A DNA stretch of 64,000 nucleotides from Pyxidicoccus caerfyrddinensis (GTDB lineage Bacteria > Myxococcota > Myxococcia > Myxococcales > Myxococcaceae), in contig NZ_JAAIYA010000005.1 in assembly GCF_010894405.1 (NCBI RefSeq), positions 558,001 to 622,000 on the forward strand. The letters are read 5' to 3'. The stretch's first letter is position 1, and every line of letters starts with the position of its first letter. The position numbers and the translations under genes were made by a program. Below, in pieces: positions 17,733-25,392 of this stretch. The notes under the pieces were generated by a model that was not told the origin of the DNA, searched no databases, and worked only from the letters and a program-made list of their open reading frames with translations.

Positions 17733-18455
17733 CTATTGGCCCCTGTGGAGCAGCTCCGCGGCGTGCGCGGCTTTCAGTTCCTCGCCGGCTTCATTCCAGC
17801 CCGCCCACTCGAAGCGGGTCAGGTCTTCGAGTGAGACATACTCGGCGAGCTGGGCCTGTCGGGCTGCATCGAACCTGCCGCCGAAGGTCTTGAGCAGCCG
17901 CTGCAGCTCGGCCTTGGCATCTCGCTTCAGTGCGGCTTCGTCCGGTTCGGGGACGGTGCAGTGCTCGCGGCCATAGACCTGCTCGATGGCCCGCTTGTAC
18001 GCCAGCCAGGCCTGGATTTCCGGCATGGGTCGCAAGAGGGGGACGTATGCGCCAAGGCTGGAATTGACGACGCCGATGGCGCGGAGGGTGACATCCGCGT
18101 CCTCGCCATCATGGGTAGCAATGAGGAGGTCGGCGGGTGCGGTGCCACGCACGGGGCGGATTGCGGCGGAGATCAGGGGGGCCAGCGCGTTCGGGTCAGC
18201 GAGGACCGCGACCATACCGAGTGCTCGCGGCAGGCGCTGGGCCGGAGGCTGCAGGACCTGGATGCCATCGTTGTTCGCGAGCCCGCGGTGCCATGGCTGG
18301 CCGTCGTTCAGCAGCGGGTAGAGCGCGCGGCGGACGAGGATTTCCATCGCGCCCTGCTGAGAATGCGAGACGGCCTGGAGGGGAGGAATGGTGCGCGGCT
18401 TGCCGCGTTCGTCCTTGCCCTCGCCAAGGACGATGATGCGGAACGGACGTTTCAT
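17733..18455 (-). CDS. TOPRIM-like (DUF4276-type) protein, partner of ATPase
   Basis: This 240-residue protein is encoded with a 4-base ATGA overlap after the ATPase gene. Its N-terminus RIIVLGEGKDE has a conserved Glu (E12) after a beta-strand. An acidic cluster follows at THDGEDAD (about 114-121), and a PMPEIQAWLA segment (E146). This pattern matches TOPRIM-like DUF4276/OLD-partner proteins, in which Glu and Asp residues bind metal for nuclease activity. Sequence identity is not high enough by eye to name the family with certainty. With the ATPase it forms a two-gene unit of the kind found in phage-defence loci (compare PARIS, Gabija, OLD). A second unit with the same design lies at 38580-40486. 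Confidence 0.6.
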   Translation of the reverse strand: MKRPFRIIVLGEGKDERGKPRTIPPLQAVSHSQQGAMEILVRRALYPLLNDGQPWHRGLANNDGIQVLQPPAQRLPRALGMVAVLADPNALAPLISAAIRPVRGTAPADLLIATHDGEDADVTLRAIGVVNSSLGAYVPLLRPMPEIQAWLAYKRAIEQVYGREHCTVPEPDEAALKRDAKAELQRLLKTFGGRFDAARQAQLAEYVSLEDLTRFEWAGWNEAGEELKAAHAAELLHRGQ

Positions 18456-19666
18456 TCCCCCGTCCCCGGCGTGCCTCCGATGGCGCCCGAGTACCAGAGG
18501 TCCCCCGCGTTCGCCTGGAACTTGTCGGTGAGGGTCCGGAGTGTTTCCGAGTCAGGGATGGTGTGGACGAGCGTTCCCGTCTCGGGGCCGTACTCGACGA
18601 CGCGAAGCTCCGAGGTGTCCAGCCACCGCACGAAGTCGACCGACTGGGTCGCGACGACGACGCGGAGCGGATGGCCGGTGAACTCTCCGTTCGCGAGCGA
18701 GCGGAGGAACTCGATGCGCCTGCCCATGAGGTGTGGGTGGAGGGCGGCCTCGGGTTCGTCGATGAGGAGCGTCCCGTGTGGAGGCGTCGTCGCGCCGGCC
18801 CACAGTAGGAACAGGGTCGTCAGCACGCCGTCCGCTTCCAGGCTCGCGGGGGTCGGCCGTGTCGAGCGGTGGGTTTGGAATACGAGGCGCCGGAGGTTCT
18901 TCCTGTCCACCTCGAAGCGGATGTGCTGGATGTGCGAGAAGAGGCTTTGCAGGCGTTCCTCGACGGCGTTGAACCGTTCGGGCTCGCGGTTCTGCAAGGC
19001 CGCCAGTGCGGCGACGAAACCCTCACCTGCGGGTTTGACCTCGGTGTCCTCGCTCGGAGCCAGCATCGCGGCGCTGCTGGGCCGGAAGTACCGGGCGGTT
19101 CCAAATGACTCCAGGAACTGGGGGAGTCCCGCGAGAATTTCCCTGGACACGGGAAGGGTCGCCAGACCTGAAATCGAGTTGGCAATGGATGTTGTGCGCG
19201 GCCCCTCTGGAGACATTTTGAGGTAACGGAGCATGTACGGCTCGGTACCGGCCTCAATCCAGCCTCCACGCGGGTCGCGGAGCCGCTCATGCAGGAACTC
19301 CGGCTCGGGCGGCCCCGGATGAGACTGGCCCCTGGTGATTCTCCTGCGGATCTGGTCCCAGTCGATGCCCAGGTGCATCTCGAAATCGGGCTCTGGCGCG
19401 TCCCGCTGGATGGACGCGCGGAAGATGAGCCGCCTTTCGATTTCGCCCTTGTGCAGGAGCATCGGCCAGTCTTCACCCTTCAGTGGATGGCCCGCATACA
19501 TCGCCGACTGGAGCGAGCCCTGGCGCAGGGCGGCGAAGAGCTCGATGCCGCGCATCACCGTGGTCTTGCCGGAGGCATTCGCTCCGACGAGCGCCGTCAG
19601 GGGGCTGAGGGTGACAGCGGTCTTCTGGATGGCGCCGAGGTTCTCGATTTCGATTCGTTCCAGCAT
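18452..19666 (-). CDS. OLD/RecF-type AAA ATPase (AAA_15/AAA_21 class)
   Basis: This 404-residue ABC-class ATPase begins MLERIEIENLGAIQ. Walker A is GANASGKTT (28-36). The signature region EADGVLTTLFLLWAG, Walker B GTLLIDEPEAALHPH and the later ATQSVDFVRWL all fit the OLD/SMC-like family. No TOPRIM domain is fused; instead the downstream gene supplies one, overlapping by ATGA. The reading frame stays open upstream into the HNH gene, but start 19666 is supported because the domain begins exactly there and the preceding 95 bases encode no domain. Likely role: sensor/motor of a defence or DNA-maintenance unit. Confidence 0.8.
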   Translation of the reverse strand: MLERIEIENLGAIQKTAVTLSPLTALVGANASGKTTVMRGIELFAALRQGSLQSAMYAGHPLKGEDWPMLLHKGEIERRLIFRASIQRDAPEPDFEMHLGIDWDQIRRRITRGQSHPGPPEPEFLHERLRDPRGGWIEAGTEPYMLRYLKMSPEGPRTTSIANSISGLATLPVSREILAGLPQFLESFGTARYFRPSSAAMLAPSEDTEVKPAGEGFVAALAALQNREPERFNAVEERLQSLFSHIQHIRFEVDRKNLRRLVFQTHRSTRPTPASLEADGVLTTLFLLWAGATTPPHGTLLIDEPEAALHPHLMGRRIEFLRSLANGEFTGHPLRVVVATQSVDFVRWLDTSELRVVEYGPETGTLVHTIPDSETLRTLTDKFQANAGDLWYSGAIGGTPGTGE

Positions 19667-19760
19667 GCCTTGCCCCGCAGTCGTGCCGAACCATGCCTGA
19701 GCATGGGAGGTGCGGCAACGATTCGGGACCTGGACGCACCCAGACCGTCCAGGAGTGACG

Positions 19761-20692
19761 TCAGCTCGCCTTGCGGAAGCGCTCGTAGCGCTCTTCCAGG
19801 TAGTCCCCGCGAGGGCGCAGCTCCAGGGCTTCCGGCAGCATCCCAAGCCGCTTGCCCGCGAAGCCCTTGAGGCCGTGCTCCAGCGTGGGGCCGTCCTGCG
19901 CGTCGAGCAGCTGCCGGGAAATCTCGATGATGCCGTCCGGGGCCGGATGCCCAGCAGGTCCGCGTCGAAGGCGCCGTGGTGGAGCTTGCACAGCGACAGC
20001 CCGTTGGGCACCTCCGGCCGGCCTCGCACGTCACGGTCGGGGAGGATGTGCGCGGCGTCCAGCAGCTCCGTGCGCGGGAAGCGGCACACCGCGCAGCGTT
20101 GCTCGTAGGCGCGCAGCACCTGCCGGCGGAAGGCCACCTGGTGCAGGCGCTTCTTCACCTGCACCGTGGCGTACCGGCGCTCCAGGCTCAGCAGCTTCGG
20201 GTCCGCCGCGTAGCGGCCCGGCTCCTTCACCTTCGCGTCCGGCGCGTCAGAGACCACCGTGAAGGACAGCGCGGCCGGGTCCACCTCGGAGATGTAGACG
20301 GGCCAGATGGGGCGGTAGGCGCCGGGCTCGATTCCGTAGAAGTAGATGAGCGGCGCATCCAGCTCCATGGCCCGGACGAGGCGGCGGTTGTCCCGGCCCT
20401 CCACGTCGGTGCCCTGGAACTTGTAGAGGAACCCCTCGTCCGAGTGCAGGTCGTCGTACCGGGCCTCGCGCCCCTGGCGCGGAACCGTGGTCTTGATGGA
20501 CAGCGCCGTTTCGCGCATCTGCCGGGGCCAGAAGATGCCTCGGGCCCGGTTGGCGAAGTGGAGCGTTTCCCCCTGGTACGAGAAGCCCGCGTCGATGAGC
20601 TCCCAGGGGAGGACCTCGCCGTACTGCTGCACCAGCCGCTGCAGGGCGTTGATGGCGGCAATGCGGATGGGCCAGTCGGGGTCCTGGTGCAT
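19761..20692 (-). pseudogene. HNH endonuclease, frameshifted near its C-terminus
   Basis: Residues 1-251 form a typical HNH nuclease. The N-terminal part (GIFWPRQMRETALSIKTTV, LIYFYGIEPGAYRPIWPVY) matches the domain found in many stand-alone HNH restriction-type proteins. The HNH core has CAVC, DAAHILPD, NGLSLCKLHHGAFDADLLG. After GIRP, at about 19938-19942, the frame shifts. The expected continuation (DGIIEISRQLL to RYERFRKAS) is in another frame ending at 19761. A change of one or two bases in the GGGG/CCCC run restores it. The HNH core itself is intact, so a truncated protein could still be active, or this could be a sequencing error. Confidence 0.75.
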
Positions 20693-20861
20693 GGGCGGCC
20701 GGCGCCGCGTCAGTCGCGGCGCCGGAACGGGACCAGGCTACCAGGTCAGGCTGAATTCACTGCAATCACCGCCTGTATGGGAAGGCTGCTCACTGCATTT
20801 CAGGGAACAGCGGTGGGGTGAGGGGACCTCCGAGGTCGGAGTCGCCGTGTCAGGGGCTGCC

Positions 20862-20867
20862 TATACT
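20862..20867 (+). promoter_or_regulatory. Possible -10 element for the XRE-ImmA/IrrE gene
   Basis: TATACT stands out in a GC-rich intergenic stretch about 78 bases before ATG 20945. No convincing -35 was found at 16-18 bases spacing. The gap 20693-20944 is the shared control region of the HNH gene and this gene. Confidence 0.35.
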
Positions 20868-20944
20868 GTCGTTTGAAAGGGAAACGTGACAGGTAGGCAG
20901 GCTGGCAGCAGACCCAGCCGCACCTGAAGGGAGGGCGTGGAGGC

Positions 20945-22174
20945 ATGGAGAGTCAGGCGGAGGCACTGAGGGAGCTGGGACGACGGCTGTCGCGGCGAAG
21001 GAGGGAGTCGGGGCTCGATATCGATGCCCTGGCTGCTCGCACGGCAGTCCCCGCTCGACTCATCGAAGGCTTCGAGCAGGGTCAGGGGGAGCTGGGCGCG
21101 GGCGCGCTCACGCGGCTCGCCAGTGCCCTCGGAGTCGCGCCCACGGCGTTCCTGCACACCTCGGCTCCCCAGGAGCGGGCACCCGTCGAACCCGGAGTTC
21201 TCTTGAAGGGCCGCTCCGTGGGCGCCTCACTGTCCCCCAAGGACCGCGAGTCACTCGCGAGGGGACTCCAGAAGGCCCAGGCGTTCTCCTTGCTCGGAGA
21301 CCTCCTGCGCGTCGAGCGGCTCGCGGAAGGCTTCCACCCGAAGTCCGCGCCCACGAGGAACGCACACCGTGCCGGCTACGCGAGCGCGCTCCAGGTGCGT
21401 GCCCTGCTCCCCGAACGCCAGGGACCCCTGCGTGGGTTGGCGCGGCTGGTGGAGGGCCGCTTCGACATCCTCGTCCTCAGGCATCGCTTCGAGCAGGCCT
21501 CGGTCCTCGGCGCGAGCTGCCGCTCCGGGCGAGCACGCCTGATTGTCATCAGCACCCGCATCGAGCGCGAGCCCGTGTACCGCTTCGTCCTCGCGCACGA
21601 GCTGGCCCATCAACTCCTCGACCTCTCCGACAGCGGCATCACCACGGATGAGGGCCGCTTCGAGACCTCGGGCTTCTGGATGGAGAACCCGCCGGAAGAG
21701 AAACGGGCCAACGCCTTCGCGGCCATGTTGCTGGCACCCGAGGAGGCGGTGCGGCGGGAGCTGGGGCCGTCGAAGGCAGAGGGGTATGGACTCACGGATG
21801 CGAAGGCGCTGGTCACCCGGGCCCGGACGCGCTTCGGCCTCAGCTTCCCGGCCATGGCCTGGCACCTCTACAACCTTCGTTACTTCCGCTCCGCGGAGAC
21901 TGTCGAAGCCCTGCTGACCACCCCGGACGAAGCTCCTCTCACGGGCTTCGAGGAAGAGTCCCGCTTCGACGGTCTGGAGCGCAGGACGTTGGAGGCTCAC
22001 TCGCGGGAGCTCATCTCCGCAAGCCGTGCACGAGAGTTGCTTGGTGGCTCCCTGGAGGAGCTCTCTCTGCATGAAGCGGTACGCGGTGGATACGGACATC
22101 CTGGCCAACATCCAGCGGGCGGGTCACGCGGAGACCCTGGGAGGGCTGGGCCCGCTTCCCGTCGTCATCACTGA
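20945..22174 (+). CDS. XRE HTH + ImmA/IrrE-family metallopeptidase regulator
   Basis: This 409-residue protein starts with an XRE-type helix-turn-helix (residues about 8-65, LGRRLSRRRRESGLDIDALA onward). It continues with an ImmA/IrrE zinc peptidase domain: HExxH is HELAH at 218-222, in YRFVLAHELAHQLLDL. These proteins often repress an operon and cleave a regulator or relieve repression on stress, and they are often encoded with a toxin. GGGAGGG lies 8 bases before ATG 20945. The C-terminus overlaps the next gene by 104 bases; the last 35 residues have a low-complexity composition typical of reading through an out-of-frame gene, so the native stop may have been lost. Confidence 0.85.
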   Translation: MESQAEALRELGRRLSRRRRESGLDIDALAARTAVPARLIEGFEQGQGELGAGALTRLASALGVAPTAFLHTSAPQERAPVEPGVLLKGRSVGASLSPKDRESLARGLQKAQAFSLLGDLLRVERLAEGFHPKSAPTRNAHRAGYASALQVRALLPERQGPLRGLARLVEGRFDILVLRHRFEQASVLGASCRSGRARLIVISTRIEREPVYRFVLAHELAHQLLDLSDSGITTDEGRFETSGFWMENPPEEKRANAFAAMLLAPEEAVRRELGPSKAEGYGLTDAKALVTRARTRFGLSFPAMAWHLYNLRYFRSAETVEALLTTPDEAPLTGFEEESRFDGLERRTLEAHSRELISASRARELLGGSLEELSLHEAVRGGYGHPGQHPAGGSRGDPGRAGPASRRHH

Positions 22175-22586
22175 CACGGTCTGGGACGAGCTCACGGTCA
22201 ACGCCCGGTTGAACGGCGCCGCGCCCAGGCTGGTGAAGGAGGCCGATGACATGCTGCGGGCCATCGCGGGCGCACCCATGTTGCTGACACCGCAGAGTCC
22301 CGAGGCACGGACGCTCGTCCAGCTTCAGCTTCCGCCGCCGACCGAGGGACTCGGTGAGCACTCGGTCATCGCCTACGCCTTTCACCACGGGGACGTGACG
22401 GCCGTCCTCAATGACCGCAGGGCGCTCCATCGCGGCATCGAGGAACTTCACGGCCGCGTCGTCTCGTGGCACGGCTTCCTGGATGTGCTGCGCGCCGGGC
22501 ATGGACTGACGAAGCGGGCTTCGGACGAGCTGTCCGACTGGTACTGCGCCCGCTTCGTTCCTCAGCGGGCGCCCATCTGGTGGTAG
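22071..22586 (+). CDS. PIN-like nuclease domain protein (putative toxin)
   Basis: This 171-residue protein fits a PIN-like RNase. Conserved acidic residues stand at the expected places: D7 and D9 in YAVDTDILANI, E40 in DTVWDEL, E96 in LGEHSVIAYA, and D115 in AVLNDRRAL. PIN toxins cleave RNA. ATG 22071 is preceded by GGAGGAG at 22054-22060. The gene starts inside the XRE-ImmA/IrrE gene, which is the usual order for ImmA/IrrE-type regulator plus PIN-like protein pairs. A toxin role is therefore likely but inferred. It converges on a lipoprotein gene with 13 bases between stops. Confidence 0.7.
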   Translation: MKRYAVDTDILANIQRAGHAETLGGLGPLPVVITDTVWDELTVNARLNGAAPRLVKEADDMLRAIAGAPMLLTPQSPEARTLVQLQLPPPTEGLGEHSVIAYAFHHGDVTAVLNDRRALHRGIEELHGRVVSWHGFLDVLRAGHGLTKRASDELSDWYCARFVPQRAPIWW

Positions 22587-22599
22587 CCGCGCCGTGGGC

Positions 22600-24036
22600 T
22601 CAGCGCCCGGTCGCTACGAGACCTCGCCGAAGCTGTTCGAGCTGGAAGTCCGCGAGGTCATACGTCGGATGGTGGAAGGCGTGCGTGGCGATGGCGGCCT
22701 CGAAGTGCCGCTGCGCCGCCTGCTTGTCCGGGTGACCCTCGTGCCCCGGCAGCCGCCCTGCCAGGGCCGCCTCGCCCAGGTAGTAGTGCACCTGGATGCG
22801 GCGGATGCGCTCCATGTGTGAGTCCGCGTCCTTCGTCGCCGCCCACAGCGCCTGCTCGTCCAGCTCGCCCGTGAAGTGGCGTGCCACCGGCAGCGGCCAG
22901 TCCGCCGTGGCGTGCGCCGCCGTGAAGGACTTCAGCTCCTCAAGCCGCGCGGCCCCGGGTGCGGTCAGGTACCGCAGCAGCCAGGCCATGGTGTCGTCCG
23001 GGCTCTTCTCCACGAGCCTGTCCAGCACCGTGTTCGCCAGCTCCGTGCCGCTGTACGACGACACCACCGCCGCCACGTACAAACGCGCCGCCGCCGGGTT
23101 CTTCCCCTCGTTCACCAGCGGCAGCAGCACCACCGAGGGTTGCTGCGTGTCCCCCGTCGCCAGTTGCGCACGGGCGAGCAGCAGCCGTGACTCCAGGTCC
23201 TCGGGCAGGCGCTTCACGATGGGCTCCAGCGTCTCCACCGCGGCCTGGGGCCTGCCCTGCAGGAGGAAGCCCCTCGCGAGGCCCACGCTGTAGAAGGCCT
23301 CCTTCACATTCGAGCTCGGCGTCGCGGCGTGGTCCGCACGCCAGGCCGCCACGTCCGCCAGAGCGCCCCGGTAGCCCTTCTCCGTCAGGGCCCCGTCCCG
23401 CGTCAGGCGCCCCAGCATCCCCCAGCGGCGCTCGATGATGTCCCGGTTCCACTCCACCCAGTCCCGCGGGTGCTTCGACACCAGCGCCTCCAGCATCGCG
23501 CGCACGTTCGACGGCTGGTTCCGCATCATCATCGGCAGCAGCGACTCCTGCATGATGGCCTGCCCGAGGCGCAGAGCGTCCAGGTCGAGCTGCTCGCGCG
23601 CCTTCCCGTCACTGAAGTCGTACTCCATGGGCCAGAAGCTGGAGGGCGCGTCCACCGTCGACTCGTAGCTGTTCAGCTTGACGGTGAGCTTGTTGCCATC
23701 CCGCGACACCTCGCCCCAGACGAGCGTGTTCACCTTCGCTTCAGCGGCTCGCGCCCGGGCCTCTTCGAGATTCGCCGGCGCCTGTAGGGTGGGCTGCACC
23801 ACGTCCATGGGCGTGTTCGCGATGAGCCCCTGGAGCGCGGCGCGGATGCGCGGGTCTTGCTCCTGGGCATCCAGAAGAGCCTCCGGCGTCGTGGGGCGCA
23901 TCGGGAGCAGGCCCACGACGTAGCGGGGCTCGGGGGGCGGGGTGGTATCGGCCGCCGGTGCCGTGGCGGGCGCCTGGTGCGCGGTACACGCGGACACGAG
24001 GCTCGCGAGGAGGACGAGGCAGGTGCGCAGTCTCAT
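22600..24036 (-). CDS. TPR-like lipoprotein
   Basis: This is a roughly 478-residue lipoprotein. The signal MRLRTCLVLLASLVSAC ends in lipobox VSAC. Residues about 30-170 contain a beta-rich region (YVVGLLPMRPT, NTLVWGEVSRDGNKLTVKLN) resembling GNA1162/TolB-N-like lipoprotein domains that bind small proteins or peptides. The C-terminal half has helical TPR-like repeats (AFYSVGLARGFLLQGRPQAA, ESRLLLARAQLATGD, AARLYVAAVVSSY). Start 24036 was preferred over 24045 because it gives a standard signal peptide. Function unknown; likely an outer-membrane or periplasmic assembly protein. Confidence 0.75.
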   Translation of the reverse strand: MRLRTCLVLLASLVSACTAHQAPATAPAADTTPPPEPRYVVGLLPMRPTTPEALLDAQEQDPRIRAALQGLIANTPMDVVQPTLQAPANLEEARARAAEAKVNTLVWGEVSRDGNKLTVKLNSYESTVDAPSSFWPMEYDFSDGKAREQLDLDALRLGQAIMQESLLPMMMRNQPSNVRAMLEALVSKHPRDWVEWNRDIIERRWGMLGRLTRDGALTEKGYRGALADVAAWRADHAATPSSNVKEAFYSVGLARGFLLQGRPQAAVETLEPIVKRLPEDLESRLLLARAQLATGDTQQPSVVLLPLVNEGKNPAAARLYVAAVVSSYSGTELANTVLDRLVEKSPDDTMAWLLRYLTAPGAARLEELKSFTAAHATADWPLPVARHFTGELDEQALWAATKDADSHMERIRRIQVHYYLGEAALAGRLPGHEGHPDKQAAQRHFEAAIATHAFHHPTYDLADFQLEQLRRGLVATGR

Positions 24037-24202
24037 GCCCCGCATCTTCAGCGAGAGCCGGGCCCGGCCACCAGCCAGCCTGGCGGGCGATGCCTCCTCC
24101 TCACGTCTCGTGGCTCGCACCGCGCGAGGGCATTCCTAGCTTGTCCTGGGTCCATTCCGATTCCGCGAAACTCCATCCCGGAACCGAACGCGAGGTGAGC
24201 CC

Positions 24203-24742
24203 ATGGAACAGACGCGCGAGAACACGACGAAGCCGGCGCAGGCAATCGCTCCGGGAGACCGCCAGGAGTTCGAGTCCCTGCTCAAGGACTACGACGTGGC
24301 CCTCCTCACCACGCGCGGCACCGACGGGCACTTCCACACGCGGCCCATGGCCCTGTCCAGGAAGCGCAAGTCCGGCTCCGAAATCTGGTTCGCCACCTGG
24401 GTGGACACGCAGAAGGTGCAGGACCTCGAGACCGACCCGCACTGCTCGCTCGCCTTCCACTCGACCGAGAACAGCGCCACGTACCTCTCCGTGTCGGGCA
24501 CCGTGGAAATCGTCCGCGACCGGAAGGTCATCCACGACTTGTGGGAGGCGGACTGGAAGCCGTGGTTCCCCAAGGGCCCCGACGAAGCCGACATCGCCCT
24601 GCTTCGCTTCGTCCCCGAGCACGCCGAGTACGTCCACCCCGCCGGTGGCAAGCTCAAGGTCCTCTTCAGCACCGCCAAGGCCCTGGTGACGAAGCAGCGC
24701 CCAGAGCCCGGGCAGAAGAAGGAGCTGGACCTGCAGCACTGA
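24203..24742 (+). CDS. Pyridoxamine-5'-phosphate-oxidase-like FMN/F420-binding protein
   Basis: This 179-residue protein has the split-barrel PNPOx-like fold of general stress protein 26: DVALLTTRGTDGHFHTRPMA, EIWFATWVDTQKVQDLE, CSLAFHSTENSATYLSVSG, then DLWEADWKPWFPKGPDEADI. Members bind FMN, FAD or F420; the exact substrate is unclear. ATG 24203 is preceded by GAGGTGAGCCC. It stands between two minus-strand genes and is probably a single-gene unit. Confidence 0.85.
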   Translation: MEQTRENTTKPAQAIAPGDRQEFESLLKDYDVALLTTRGTDGHFHTRPMALSRKRKSGSEIWFATWVDTQKVQDLETDPHCSLAFHSTENSATYLSVSGTVEIVRDRKVIHDLWEADWKPWFPKGPDEADIALLRFVPEHAEYVHPAGGKLKVLFSTAKALVTKQRPEPGQKKELDLQH

Positions 24743-24763
24743 GCTCCAGGTACACCCCGTGCC

Positions 24764-25315
24764 TTACCGGGCGCGTGGCCCCGTCGGTGGCACGCGCTCG
24801 AACACGAGCGTGGTCTCACCCTTGTAGACAGCCTGCCCGGTCTGCCGGAAGCCGCACTTGTTGGCGACGCCGATGGAGGCCGCATTCTCGGGGGAGATGA
24901 TGCACACCACGCGCTCGGGGCTGAGGCGGGCGTCGGCCCAGGCGAGGGCCGCGCGCACCGCCTCGGTGGCGTAGCCCTTGCCGTGCGACCAGGGCGACAG
25001 CACCCAGCCGGCCTCGGGCGCGTTGCCCAGCGGTGGCTGCATGTCGCGGTGGAAGTCGCCCAAGCCGACCTCGCCTACGAGGCGGCCCGTGGCCTTCTCG
25101 CGCACCACCCAGAAGCCGTAGCCCAACAGCTGCCAGTGGCCCACGTAGCGCAGGAGCCGGGCCCACATCTCCTCGCGCGTGGACGGCTTGCCGCTGACGT
25201 AGCGCACGACGGTGGGGTCACTCCACATCGCGAGGCACTCCTCGAAGTCCTCGAGACGGTGGCCCTGTAGGACGAGGCGCTCGGTGTCGACGGTCGGGAT
25301 GGTGGCTGCGGGCAT
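24764..25315 (-). CDS. GNAT acetyltransferase, RimJ/RimL type
   Basis: This is a 183-residue GNAT protein: TERLVLQGHRLEDFEECLAM is the RimJ/L-type N-terminus and GKGYATEAVRAALAWA the acetyl-CoA binding motif A. VVCIISPENAASIGVANKCG is motif B. Such enzymes acetylate N-termini or small molecules. ATG at 25315 has AGGAGGAG just upstream. It lies 77 bases after the kinase-like gene, so it may be the last gene of that operon or separate. Confidence 0.85.
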   Translation of the reverse strand: MPAATIPTVDTERLVLQGHRLEDFEECLAMWSDPTVVRYVSGKPSTREEMWARLLRYVGHWQLLGYGFWVVREKATGRLVGEVGLGDFHRDMQPPLGNAPEAGWVLSPWSHGKGYATEAVRAALAWADARLSPERVVCIISPENAASIGVANKCGFRQTGQAVYKGETTLVFERVPPTGPRAR

Positions 25316-25392
25316 GGGCACTCCTCCTGGGGCATGGAACCCGGGGCGGACACTATCCAGGTCCGGGCGCCGAGTCCCTCCGCACAGCGCCT

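Noticed and set aside
18452-20692. A single long open frame that would fuse the HNH nuclease to the ATPase
   Set aside because: The central 95 residues are low-complexity Arg/Ser-rich sequence typical of a wrong frame, and the ATPase domain starts exactly at its own ATG (19666). The HNH ending is intact in another frame. Treated as frameshift plus separate gene.
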